A DNA stretch of 64,000 bases, from NCBI RefSeq assembly GCF_027943255.1, contig NC_072896.1, forward strand, positions 49,812,501 to 49,876,500, given 5' to 3'. The notes beneath the pieces were generated by a model. The model had not been told where the DNA came from. It ran no database searches and saw only the letters and a program-made list of their open reading frames with translations. Position numbers and translations under genes: made by a program. Shown piece after piece: positions 32,902 to 44,820 of this stretch; the first letter of the stretch is position 1, and each line of letters begins with the position of its first letter. Source of the stretch: Anastrepha obliqua. Taxonomy: Eukaryota; Arthropoda; Insecta; Diptera; Tephritidae.

Positions 32902-34107
32902 AGGTGCCTTATCAAATAAAGTTACAGTTCTTTCAACCGAGTCATAAAATTTGGTATATATTACGGCTTTAATCAAAATATTTTCGCTCCTTACAGGGTT
33001 CTTGTTAGCTGAACCATGTCGAAAATACCGCTGAAAATCTAAATTTTTGAACACGAAGTTAAATTAAAAAAAAACGTGAATCCTTTATAATATTTTTTTC
33101 TATCATACGTGTCTTAGGGGGTATTTTCAGAAATGGTCCGATCAACGCACTAATGACCATTAAGTTGAGTGTAAACTATATATTATATAAGATGGCGCAA
33201 AATTAATCACCCTATCGGAATAGCTGCAGTATACAAATAGACAAACAATGAAGTATAGTAAATACCAAAATTAAGGTTTATATTATCCAAAATCATTTTT
33301 TTTATTTAAGGGGTTCCGGTGGTCTAGAGCACGAAAATGTAGGGTATTTTCAGGAATTTTTTTTACAATAAACAAAATGAAAAACGATTTTTAAATTTTA
33401 TGGGCTTGTTATTTAACTTCTTTTACATACAAAAATGAATTTTTTTTTTTAATTTCAATAATTTTAACAATGGCGCTGAAGACTCCCGAAAAATTGGACC
33501 TGGACGGTGTTGTCCATTTTGGCTCTTCTATTTATCTGAACAAAAAATAATTAATCAGTATGAAAAAAAAAATTGACAAAATGACGCAGTTTTGAATTTG
33601 ACACTCTAAATCGGGTTTTTTCAGTTTTTTAATAAAAAAAGAAAAACGAAATAATTGAAATAATAATATGATTCTAGTACGGGCGATAGCCATTGATGTT
33701 GTAAATAACATATTAAAATTTCAGCCGGTTCGATTGAACAGTTTTTGTTTTTCTTATAACACCAGGCACCAGAAAAAAGTCGTTTCGAGATAAATGAGTT
33801 TAAAGTTTTGAGTGTGGCCGCGTGACGAATCTGACTCTACCTACTAAAACGGCTGTAGAATCGAAAATACTGGGGATATCCTTCCAAAAATTTGACAGCA
33901 TATTCCTAAAAGCCTATACTTTCGAAATATCGATTTTTTGAAATTTCGAGACCATTGGGGGTGGGTTCCCTTCATAAAAAAGTTATTCAAAAAAGAAATG
34001 GGATGATTAATTTTGGCGGAAAGTCATAAAATGTACCGAATTTTATGATTGTCTTGGCAAAATAGAGTACTGTTGTTTTTGTTTGTTTTGATAGAGGATG
34101 AGGCACC
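32902..34107. mobile_element. Concentric inverted-repeat elements (TTAA type)
   Basis: Outer ends GGTGCCTTATC / GGTGCCTCATC with TTAA (32898) and TTAC (34108) as flanks, and matching inner blocks TCATAAAATTTGGTA / TCATAAAATTCGGTA. A second mirrored pair, GGCGCAAAATTAATCACCC at about 33194 and GGGATGATTAATTTTGGCGG at about 33999, lies inside it. A third pair follows: TTAAGGGGTTCCGGTGGTCT at 33307 against a diverged partner near 33950-33975. No ORF. The three nested pairs suggest MITE-in-MITE insertion or one long palindrome. Confidence 0.55.
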
Positions 34108-35590
34108 TTACTGTATTTACTTACACTTCCTTGCTATTCATAGTGTGGTCAGTTTGCCTCCAGTTGTACTTATTGCGAAAACGTTAAGACTAAAACTAAT
34201 TAGTAATGCATATTATTTGTATTGTGCTCGTTTTGAGTTAACATTATATGATTTTCTTAAAGCACGTGACTTTCTGTGCAAAATTTGGAATCTAACAAAA
34301 TTTGCAAAATTTAAGTCGCTAAGGTCAAGAACAGTCGAAAAGTCACAAAATCACGTAAAAATGCTGGATTTCAACGCAATTTCTAACCAGTTAATCACTT
34401 AAAGCTGTAGCTTAAAGTACTATCTATATAAAAGTTTAATTAAAATATTAGATACCAATAAGAAGTAGACGGATTTATTGGGGTAAAAGTAAAATTTACT
34501 TAAGTCAAATATGCAGTTTTCTTAAAGGTTCACAGATAAGCAAAATTGTTTTAACCTTTTCAAAATTTTTTTAAATTTGTTTTTATTGCATTCTTTCACC
34601 CTTTCTTTATTTTTTTTTATATCTATTTTTTTAAACTTTTTTTTTTATATTTTATAAATCTTTTATTTATTATTTTTTTATTCCTTTGTTTTACAAATGG
34701 AAGCCACAAGAAATTTGCTTATTTTGAAATTAACAAAAAGGGCAGTACTTATATGAGGTTACGTACTCGTATACGGCAAATGCTCGTCTTATGACGTTGG
34801 TTTTTAACGACTTTTTTATAGTGTCATTCCAATTCCATAAAAGGCGTGTACAATTTCGTTTTTCAGTTCAAAAATTCGTCTTGACTTATTAGCATAAAAC
34901 TTTCTAACCAAAATAAACGCCTGAGGAATAAAATTCTATCGCGTCAAACCACATAATTTTGGTGAAAACTTCACATCGCTGCGGCACGAGGCTCGAACAG
35001 AATTTGGAGAACACCTGTGTTCAATACAACAACAGTGCAACATATTGCAAAGTTGTTTCTATAACTATTTATTCGATTTTTTATAAAAATATAATTTATA
35101 CTTCAGCAAAAAACATATAATTTAAAGTTTCAAACTTTGTGCAAAATTTAAAACTATTGAACAAGTTTTCATCAACATTTCACATTGATAATCAGAATCT
35201 TTCGAAAATTTTGGAGTATGCAGCCTTATGGCCAATTGAATTTTGAACTTTTGTCAGAGTGAGATTATTTTGAAGGGAACGGAAATAGATTTGGAGGAAT
35301 AGATTATAAAATTTATTAAAAAAGTAATCATTAAATTTGATTGCATCTTATTTACAGCTTTTAGATTTGCTTTTTTTTAACATTCGACTTTGCGATATTA
35401 CTGCAGACTGGGCAGGCATGTCAGCATATTATTGGCATACATTATTAGTGTACTTTCATCGTTTAAGCCATCGCAAAACGATACTTTTTTTATCAAAAAT
35501 CACCTCAAGATGGGATATCATAACTACCTAATTTACAAGCTGTAGTTGGTAGGAAGCAATACTTTCTTTTTCTAGTGAGAAATATAGCTT
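34108..35590. other. AT-rich noncoding region with a MITE scrap
   Basis: 34560-34690 is T-rich low complexity. 35100-35240 (CATATAATTTAAAGTTTCAA) resembles the arm of the palindromic MITE at 22524-22570. No gene; the ORF 34049-34402 has no family resemblance. Confidence 0.4.
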
Positions 35591-35599
35591 GCGTCTTAA

Positions 35600-36060
35600 C
35601 AGTGTTTAATTTTATTTTCCAAGCACACAAATACAGTAATCTGCCATGTTTGGTAGTGCATCCTGAAGTTTGATTATGATTTCATTACCAAACCCATGCG
35701 AATAAAATATGCCAATGTCGGGAACTCGTGGAAAATCAGCAGTAAAGGACCAAGTATCAATCCCTGGGCAATTCCAGCAGCTAGTTCGATCATGTATTTA
35801 CCATTCAGAGATAGACAAAAGCAACAATTTTTTAAAAAGCAATTTATAATTTTTACCAAAGGTAATGGAAATTTAAAATTTACTAATTTGGAAATAAGTC
35901 CATCATGCCAATCGAATCAAAACTTTCTCAGCGCCAAGAAGCATTAAACCGGTTGATTTCTTGTGATCGAAATTAGACTTGACGTGATTATAGATTCGTT
36001 TAATCTGATGAGTCCTGCTTTGGAGTTGTCTAAATCCTAATCGCTCGCTTGGTACAATGG
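35600..36060 (-). mobile_element. LINE reverse transcriptase fragment
   Basis: The minus strand has LNGKYMIELAAGIAQGLILG, a degenerate form of the non-LTR RT box GVPQGSVLGPLL. Upstream in another frame is KSTGLMLLGAEKVLIRLAWW, corresponding to the ALLDIEKAFDSVWH box with its Asp lost. It is a dead Jockey-like piece. Confidence 0.6.
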
Positions 36061-38020
36061 GCATTTAAGAACAGAGATATTTTATTTTTAATAATTTTTC
36101 AAAAATCCTGCTTAAGCTGCTTAGAAAACTAATAGACTTGCGAAATATAATTATTTTAGCTGTTTTTCACGCATTAGGGAAAAGTAAAGAGAAAAGTACT
36201 ACAAAATATATCACCGCCTCTTTAAGCTAATAGTTTTTATATTATAAATATTTTTTTTATTACAAACACTATTAGTAAATGAGCGATATATAATGTAATA
36301 AAAAATTTACATAAACATTAAAGTGCCTGCTGCTTACTCATATTTCGGTTCTTCGCCTGTTTCTTGACCTTCGACGCATGAAATCTTTTTTTTTGTTTTT
36401 TTTTTTGTTAAACTTGGACATGTCACAAATATAAAGGCAAACAGTAAACACTTAGTGTTTACAAAAATACGTAGAATTTATTATAAAATAATAGGAAAAA
36501 AACGATGGCTATTAAAAATTAGCAAGTAAACGGCACCAAACTACAAACATTTGCCGCATAAATTTGTTCTAACTGAAATGCTCCTATATGCACGTCTCCA
36601 TACTCTACTTAAGCTACTACGAGGGATTATTTGTTTATATGTATTATCATAAAAAAAATTCTTAAAATTTAAAATTATTAAATAAATGAAAATTTTTTTC
36701 GCCTATACGTTTTTGGCATTTCAGTTAGACACAAGTGTTGTGTGCTCAATAATTTACATGTAAAAATATATAATATTTTAAGTATTTGGAATGGCGTATG
36801 AAATACATACGTATGTGTATGGCTACATCCATACATATGCACTTGGAGCGGGTCTTTAACTTTGTGTTATCTGCAAAGGGTTGGGCACACGGTCTATTGG
36901 CGGCGCAAAAGTGTTACTACTATTGGAAATGACTAAATTTGAAAAAAGAAATTCTAAATTTTTCGGTTATTTAGTTTAAAAATTATTTGTTGATTTTCAT
37001 ATTTTTAAGTTAAGCATGATTTCAAATAAAAAATAGCGTATTTAAAAAATAAATTGTTTCGATTTGCTTTTATTTTTTTAATCTAAATCTGGGATATAAG
37101 ATTTTAAGTTTTTCCAAAAAAAAAAAAATCGATTCCAACGTTACTTGAGAGCAATTTCGCATGGCTTATAGGCTTACCAACACCGACCTTTGTTTTTTTT
37201 TTATGAACCGTAATGATAACAGTGGTCACACGTGGGAGCACAAAGTGTGATCAAATGATAACTCATTTGTGAAACCGCAGCAAAACCAATTTTTTCCAAT
37301 AATTACAACAAAAATGTTGAATGAATGAAATATTAATTCCAGTTAATATTAGCCATCTTCGATTCGTCATGCGTTAGCGAGTGGTAAATAGATGAAGCAA
37401 CTAGCTAAAAGAAACCAATGTTGGCAGCATTGGAAAAGACCTGCCGAAAGTGACATTTAATGAGACCAGTAGAAACTCGATTCTTGCACGTAATGAAAAC
37501 CGGGCTCGGTTCGAGGTTGTTGCAAGTACTGCGGTTCTTTTCCATATAAATTAAAATAGTTCTTTTGCTGTTAGCAATCCAAGTTTTCTTTTTTTATTAC
37601 AATATATTAATTAAATACACTTTAAAGCGATAAGTTTGATTTGAAATTAAAGAAATTTTCGATTTTGGTTTGCTTTGCACACACTCGCTTGTTCAGTACC
37701 ACACTGTTTCTGAGGCCTTGCAGGGTCATAACATCGTTTAAGCAAGCATTGCTGTGATCTGCTCGATCTAAGCATATATTGAATGCTGATATGGCCTCCT
37801 TCGATGTAACTTTATTCGTACTTAGCATCACGTCGTTAGATCCTTCACCGACTGTTTCGTCGTCTTCATTACAGTACTCTTCAGCTGAGGTTCCCGCAGC
37901 AAAGTTGAGATGAACTGAATATTGAATGCATCATCAACTATATGTAATCGTAACTCCGAAAGAGAAATGATATTGTCACAATCCCAGCCAGACGCTTTTT
38001 TAAACAGTTTTTAAAAAGGT
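36061..38020. other. No recognisable gene
   Basis: AT-rich sequence with microsatellites (36800-36840). I saw no element ends, domains or RNA genes. Confidence 0.35.
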
Positions 38021-38024
38021 GACT

Positions 38025-38195
38025 GAATTGCCGATAGGATATGGGTTGGTGACTGACTGCCATTTGGAAGTGCGTAGATTCGAATCTCTGTGCATGAAAC
38101 AGCAAAATTAAAACGTTTTTTTGTAATAGCGGTCGCCGCTCGGCAGGCAATGGCAAACCTCCTCACAAAAAACCATTTACCATTCGGTGTCGGGT
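38025..38195 (+). mobile_element. tRNA-derived SINE, copy 2 (partial)
   Basis: A head with GGGTTGGTGACTGACTGCCA and a B box (AGATTCGAATCTC), then AATAGCGGTCGCCGCTCGGC and GCAATGGCAAACCTCC, shared with the SINE at 39606. It breaks off at GTCGGGTTAAGGGG, where a TTAA-type element seems to begin. Confidence 0.7.
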
Positions 38196-38199
38196 TAAG

Positions 38200-39376
38200 G
38201 GGTTAGGGGTAGTCAGAAGCCCGAAAAAATTAATCAATCCATAACTTTTTTTTAATAGACAATTGCTTTATTTTACAAAAATAAAAACAGCATTAATACG
38301 TCATGTTTCGACTGACATTACCAAAATTTCAAAAAAAAGAAAAGAAATTAAAAAGAATAATAATTAATAATTGTAAAACTTATCGCTGTTTGTGTAGAGC
38401 CCGTTTCTCCAGGAGCCCCTTGCGGTGATCATCACAAGTCCTTGGAGATTCATCTAAAATCAATCGGGCACGCTTGTGCCTGATCGAAGGTTTTTTTTTT
38501 CAAAACTATCAATATGGCGGCCTCAGGAAATATTTTTGAGATTCTCGAGAAGAAAACCGACAAATAATTGATTAAAAAAAAATTGAAATTTTTGAAAAAA
38601 AAATCCTTCGTTCAAGCACGAGTTTTTTATGTTTTTCAAAAGCAGTATACATTTTATTGAAATCTACCAAACGGTTTTTAAGTTACAATGATCACCAGTT
38701 CAAAAAACATAGTTTTGAGAAAACGCATTTAAAGTTTTGCTATCGATTTATGTTGAGTTAAACGAATTATTTAATTACTTGCAACCCGGATTTCTCTTTT
38801 ATTTTGCATCTTAAGAGTTTTCCTTATTTCTGGATTGGATTCAAATCGCTTCGCAAACTATTTTATGGACTGTTTATTTTTGTAATGCGAGTTACCACAA
38901 CTCTGTTCTATGCACGGGACAGTTTTTAGAGAATACCTACATTAATGGAAATTCCCGCATTTAGTTTGTTCAGAATGTCAATTTTTTCTTTTATTGTAAG
39001 CAGCATAAATTTTCTTTTGGCCATTATGAGGTCACACCATGCAAAAGTTAATGCAAAACTGCAATTTCGTCAGTAAATGTATTAGGCGGCACTTCCCGTA
39101 CATTCATTCAGCTGATTCAATTCAAAAAATGTCATTGCTAGAAATGACATCGACAGAACTTCCCCGAGCTTTATTCTCAGAAATACAACGTAAAAGGAGC
39201 AAAAAAGAAAGACAAAACAAAAAATGGGTATCGAGGAGTGCAAGAATCGACTTTCTACCGTATTATTTTTTTTTATTGAGACTGATCAAAATATTGTAAT
39301 TGTGGGCGCTAAACACGATTTTGGATTCTCAAAATTCCCACCATTTCATGATTGTGATAAAATTGCAGGTAAACCC
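38200..39376. mobile_element. Candidate TTAA-type element in a SINE
   Basis: The left end TTAA-GGGGTTAGGGG abuts the broken SINE. A possible right end is AACCCC-TTAA at about 39371-39380. The interior has GAGAAAACGCATTTAAAGTT near 38720, like the other TTAA MITEs. The inverted repeat is only about 7 bp clear, so the right end is uncertain. Confidence 0.3.
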
Positions 39377-39605
39377 CTTAAAACCGTGTTTTTTTACTTC
39401 TCCTTCTCTCAAAAACCTGTCGAGCTAACACTTTACACTCATACATAAAATAAAACTTGAATCCAGCCAATGAATTAAGCCAGTGAACGGCGCAATAGTA
39501 ATAAATCAAGTTAAAAAAAAATTAGTTAATTTAAAAAATTGGGTTTACCCTTTAAGGCCGCGTGAATACGATCGAATTGCAAATTATTGTGAGCTAAACT
39601 CAAAA

Positions 39606-39936
39606 ACTGGCGGCCGCCGTAGCCGAATGGGTTGGTGTGTGACTACCATTCGGAATTCACAGAGAGAACGTTGGTTCGAATCTCGGTGAAATATTAAATT
39701 TAAGAAAAACCTTTTTCTAATAGCGGTCGCCCCTCGGCAGGCAATGGCAAACCTCCGATTGTATTTCTGCCATAAAAAAGATCATCATAAAAATATCTGC
39801 CGTTCGGAGTCGGCTTGAAACTGTAGGTCCCTCCATTTGTGTAACAACATCAAGATGCACACCACAAATAGGAGGAGGAGCTCGGCCAAATACCCAAAAG
39901 GGTGTACGCGCCGATTATATATATATATATATATAT
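39606..39936 (+). mobile_element. tRNA-derived SINE, fullest copy
   Basis: Has an A box-like TAGCCGAATGGG (39620-39631) and B box GGTTCGAATCTC (39673-39684) for internal Pol III transcription. The body is AGCGGTCGCCCCTCGGCAGG...GGAGTCGGCTTGAAA...GGAGGAGCTCGGCC, ending in an (AT)n tail. Other copies are at 38025, 46325 (body only), 7877 (head only) and 19410 (tail scrap). It is not a tRNA gene, because it has no acceptor-stem pairing. Confidence 0.8.
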
Positions 39937-40682
39937 GGGGCATTCTTCGCCAACCGGACACCCCCATCTGCCCAGAACAGTTTTTATAAAAAAAATTTTT
40001 CCCTATGCCGAAATAAAAGCTTATGTCATGTACTTTAATTTGTCATGTGGCAATTTTTAAATATTCAAGATGGACCTACTTTTCTAAAGGGATTAATGCA
40101 TCGATCTCTTCTCGATTTTCCCGACATTTTTTAGGCGATAATAGTTCTAAAAAGAACTGTTTGACAGGTATTAGATATTAATTTATTCTTTCAGAATTTT
40201 TTATAATAATCTCCAGACAGTTTAACGATTAAGACATATACAGAACTTGTGCTGTCAATAAAACTGTTAAACAATGTTTTACGAAGTTTAGCGATATCGA
40301 CAACAGATGCGATAATAGTTCTAAAAAGAACTGTTTGACAGATTTATTTTTAATAGTTTATTCGTTTAGACTTTTCTATAATTTGTTCAAATTATTTCTT
40401 TACCGTTTGACATGTGAAATACATCAAGAACTAGTGATGTTTATGAAACAGTCGAACGTTGCACCAGAATCTCTCTCTCTACTTTTCTTAACAAACTACT
40501 TCATTTTTTTTGGTGTTTTCCAACATATTTGTCAATATTCGTCGTCCATCTTGAATATTTAAAAAGTGCCACATGACAAATTAAAGTACATGACATAAGC
40601 TTTTATTTCGGCATAGGGAAAAATTTTTTTTATAAAAACTGTTCTAGGCAGATGGGGGTGTCTGGTTGGCGAAGAATGCCCC
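39937..40682. mobile_element. Foldback DNA element (746 bp) in the SINE (AT)n tail
   Basis: Ends GGGGCATTCTTCGCCAACCG and its near-perfect inverted partner (CTGGTTGGCGAAGAATGCCC) define terminal repeats of about 135 bp, reaching the GAATATTTAAAAA region. It is inserted in the AT tail of the SINE, so ATATATAT lies on both sides. It also holds a direct repeat of GCGATAATAGTTCTAAAAAG (40134 and 40308). No ORF of note. Confidence 0.82.
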
Positions 40683-42500
40683 ATATATATAAACTCAAAA
40701 AGTAGGCTTTTGGGGTCGCTGATTAGTGATTCGAGGTCAATTTAAAATAATTAAAAATGGCAGTTCATTATAGCGCACGCAAACTCAAAAAGTTAAGCTC
40801 ATCAAACTGAACACTAAAATTTTTGGAGTGGCCGGCACAAAATTTTATTGGAAACCAATTCTATCCTCATCAACATCATTAACTTTACAGTCTTCGGAAG
40901 ACCATAGCTATTCCTCCATTTAACTCGATCATTAGTCAGCTCCTTTCATTTGGCAACGCTCATTGTCCTGAGATCATTTACGACAGAATTCAGTCACCCT
41001 TTCCGCGGTCTTACTCTGCTTTTTTCCCACCGGCGTTCTGTGATACGTTACGCTAGCAGCTCTATTTTTCGTACTGCTTATCTCTTTCTATAAGTATGAT
41101 ATATCGACCTCATCGTTATATCTTACTCGATATGCGCCATTTGCCGTGCAGGGTGGACCATATATTTATTGATGGGCTTAAGTTTATTGATACACTGTTG
41201 TTGGAATAATCAACATCAAAAGGATTAAACCACCATAAACCATACGGAAGTTTGTGCAAAAATTTCGTAGAATTATCTGCTTAACGGATAACACCACTGC
41301 GCCTTCGATGCGTACTGACGGGAATGCGGCTATGGAAAGAGTGTGCAATTGATTCTAAGAATTCGATCCCCATAACACAGCTTTACGCTCACAGGCTGAT
41401 GATCACTTTACACAGAGATCCCAGTTTATTCGCTTACTGGTTTTTTCATGTCAGCATCTATTTTGTGGTGCCTCATCAAATTGAGCGATGCACATCTGCA
41501 GAAAGTGAAAGTTTGCAGGCGATCTCGGAGTGAGTAAAACTCGTAAAGTAACGAGAAAAAAGGAAGGTGTCGAATGGTTGGCGAAAAGGGAGAAACTAAA
41601 TTAATTATCTCAGTTTTTTTCATTTACAATAATTTTGAATGGAAAACAGAGAAAATAAACCACCAGATGCTATTCAGAACTGTGCGAGATTTGAAGAATT
41701 TGCATTGCAGAAGATGGTTTTCCATTAGGGTGGGGCATTTTGCACTACCACTAAATTGCACTATCTCCAATGTTTTAGTGATAGGTAAAATAATGGTTTC
41801 ATTATTACTATTTTTCAGTGTTTTAACTATCCGATTATTGCATTTATTATATAGTGCCCTTTGCTCAACCCTGGTTGCCATTGCTCTCGAAGAACGTTAT
41901 GTGGCGAATTGCTCTCAGGTACAGAAAAAAGAGTTGATTTACTGTTTAATGCAACTGCACAGTTTTCAGCTTTTCTTATGCTATAGATGCACGTGGGGTC
42001 CTTGAATCATTTGCTTACTCGCCTTGGATACATAATACTCGCATAGCAAAGAAAATCTATATCTGTTCATTTTATTATTTTCGAGCGCTTCCATGTCAAG
42101 TAATCCCAGTGTTTTGGACGTTGCCATTAGTTATTCTAAAATTGGTTTATTTGTAGGATTGAGTATAATACGAAGTAAACTAAACAAATTTTAAATCGAA
42201 GCTTCGATCGATTTGCAAACTATTTTTTTATAATAAATCTTAAAATTATATTTTTTTTTAATTATAAAATTCTTTAAAATTATAAATCTTTTTTTAGTAA
42301 TTTAATGTTTAATTTTTTTAAATTTAATATTGTTTTTTTTTTAAATAAAATTTTTAGTTTTTTTTATTTTTTACTTTTTTTTTTTTATATATCCATTAAC
42401 AATAAGTAATTGGTGTTAGGGTTTGGAATTAAAATGTCCCTTCCCTTTGGAAGAGAACATTATTATCTTTGGTAGCATTTAGTTACAATTTTACTAGCAC
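40683..42500. other. No recognisable gene
   Basis: Moderate-to-AT-rich DNA. An ORF at 41574-42005 (143 codons, plus) is Leu/Phe-rich with an antisense ORF over the same bases and no domain; I do not support it. 42230-42400 is T-rich low complexity that could be the tail zone of the adjacent LINE. Confidence 0.35.
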
Positions 42501-42523
42501 AGCATAGTTTTCTATAATTTTAC

Positions 42524-43530
42524 TTATATTACAGTACGAAAAAGATCTGTGGGTGTTTTGCGCTTTACTCTTCTCGGTTGAAGTTCCATTTCCGGTATCA
42601 GTCTCATTTCATAGTTTTTGTGCTCTACTAGTTGCAAGATGGGCTTACTGAGACTTCTTTTTACTGTTTCAGTGGCAGTGTCTATGCCGATGCCGCGGTG
42701 AATATCGTCATTTCTTATGTACCAATTTGCGTTTGTCCTTAGCATCTTAGATTGACTTCACTGTATGATTTTAGGTTTGATTTACTCGCAGTCCCCCAAA
42801 TTTCTAGTCCATAGGTCCATGTCGGTCTGATTATGGATTTGTATATCATTTGTTTATTAAATAAGCTTAGGGTTGATTGTTTTCCTAGTAGCCAGTAGAG
42901 TTGCCAGAATTTGTTTTTCATCTCGTTTCTCTTGTTCAGCATGTGTTTTTTCCATATGAGTTTTGAGTCAATCGTTATACCTAAATATTTTGCACTTGAG
43001 TGTATTTTTATGTCTTCTCCGTTAATTTGGATTGGATGTCTCGCAGATTTTCTCTTCGCGTATATTACATGTTATGTTTTGTCTTTATTGACCTCATTGT
43101 TGCTGCTTCTTCATTGTAGTTAGCTGACATTAAAACTGTGTCGTCTGCAAATGTAGCTATCATTGATCCTCGAGTAGTTGGCGTTGTATATCTGCTGTGT
43201 ATACTAAGATAGTATGTACGCTTCCTTGAGGTACTCCAGCTGTCGCCGTCAAGATTTCAGAGCACTCGTCGTCGTATTTTATGAAGAAGTGTCTATCAGT
43301 CATGTAGCTTTTAAGGATATTAAATATAATATGTTAAGTGGTAAAATGTTTTTTTAACTTACATATATATAAGTCCTTTGTGCCATACTCAAAAGATTTC
43401 GCGATGCCCAAATACACGGCAATGCAATATTTCTTCTCATCGAAGCCGTCTGTAATTTTGTTTACTCCTCTGTGAATCTGTTGCACAGTTGAATGTTGTT
43501 TTCGGAAACCGAACTGGTGTGGTGGTTTAT
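42524..43530 (-). mobile_element. Jockey-like LINE, 3' half of RT ORF (broken)
   Basis: From the right: QFGFRKQHSTVQQIHRGVNK (RT motif 2a region), then a degenerate AGVPQGS-like segment near 43230. Next comes KFWQLYWLLGKQSTLSLFNK with RPTWTYGLEIWGTASKSN (42942-42739), the hallmark Jockey C-terminal block. NANWYIRNDDIHRGIGI to the stop at 42524 closes it. Frames change several times and an AT-rich insertion lies near 43320-43370. It is an inactive 5'-truncated copy. Confidence 0.85.
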
Positions 43531-43534
43531 TAAA

Positions 43535-43930
43535 TAAAAATAATTTTTTTGATTTATTTTATATTTTATATTTTATATTTTTGTTTTATGTTTTACTTAT
43601 TAAATAAAAATAAAAAAACTTCCCTTTTATTTATTTTTTAAATTTTAAATAAAAGTTTAAATTTTTTTTAATTTTTTTAAGTTATAAAATTAAAAAAAAA
43701 AATTATATTTTTTCTAAATTGTAAAATAAATTTTTTTTTTAATTTTTTGTCATAACATGTTGAAGAGAAAACGGAAGTAGGCGCTTTTTTAAATTATTAA
43801 ATTAAAAATTATAAAAAATAAAATTATAGAATTGAAATTTTTTTTTTTTAAGTTTTAAACATTTTCTTAAAATATAAAAAAAAAGATTTTTAAAAATGTT
43901 TAAAATTATAAAATTAAAAAAAAAAATGTT
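43535..43930. repeat. A/T-rich low-complexity tract
   Basis: Almost entirely runs of T and A (TTTTATATTTTATATTTT and AAAATTATAAAATT units) with no coding signal. It marks the edge of the LINE copy. Confidence 0.7.
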
Positions 43931-44791
43931 TTGATATACTTCTCATTACTGTCACTGCTGAAACAAAAACCAGTCTTTCTTTACAAATGTTAGCAGGTGC
44001 AAATGTATGTGTGTACTCTTTATTTTATTTTCTGACGTCAGTACAGCTCTTGGGAAGACACTATCTGTCATTCTTGTTCTTATTATACTCAAGCCTACAA
44101 ATACACAATTTTTTAGAAGAATTGACGCCAATGTCAAAAATACTTGGACCACTTGACATGGAATAGCGCATTTTTAAAAGAGAATTTCTACTTAGCGCAC
44201 GTTTTACGCAAAATTATATTTTTATAACTTTTTTTGTATTACATAATAATAAAAATGTATACTAATTTCCGTTTAAAGAACTACGCCATTTTTGGCTTGA
44301 TGAAATTTTGCAACATTAAGGTATATCTACATAGTTTATGAATCATTTCTGTGGAATTTTTACAAAGCAACTTCATCAGTGTGGCCACTAAGCACCAAAT
44401 TGCTGGATAAAGTGCCAATCACTCACATCTACAGCTGGAAAATTTAGCTAAATAAAAGGTGAATTAAAACATTACATTTTTTTACGAAAACCAGAATTTA
44501 AATATTAAATTTCTGTCAAAAAATTGCTTTGTTAAAAATCCACAAAGTTCATAAAGTTCTTATTCTCTCATTTTTATTTGTTCTCATCTTCATATCTGAT
44601 TCAACGAGCAGAACTGAGCACGCACAGATCCTCGCCATAAATGTATTGTATGTATGTAAATAGTACGTGCTCAGGTTAAAAATAACAACAAAAACAATAC
44701 TCATTTGCTCGCTAAATGACCATAAGTATTATATCGTCACACAATAGCGATTTAATTAAGCAAAATATGAAAACCTCATACAAAATTTGTA
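43931..44791. other. No recognisable gene
   Basis: Nothing identifiable between the A/T-rich tract and the inverted terminus at 44792. Confidence 0.3.
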
Positions 44792-44820
44792 CACAGTGGC
44801 TCCAACGAATAATCGGACAA
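44792..44820. repeat. Inverted terminus, left partner (mate at 56538-56566)
   Basis: CACAGTGGCTCCAACGAATA and the next nine bases ATCGGACAA are preceded by TA. The reverse complement of 56538-56566 matches at 26 of 29 positions. They are Tc1-like terminal sequences. Together they enclose 11.8 kb of nested insertions, or they belong to two separate copies. Confidence 0.55.

Noticed and set aside
34049..34402. 117-codon plus-strand ORF
   Set aside because: Starts within the palindromic element and reads into flanking DNA; no resemblance to a family.
39606..39700. tRNA gene
   Set aside because: A and B boxes are present but there is no cloverleaf with acceptor stem; the sequence continues as a SINE body found in several copies.
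41574..42005. 143-codon plus-strand ORF
   Set aside because: Leu/Phe-rich, overlapped by an antisense ORF, and without domain, splice context or codon bias.
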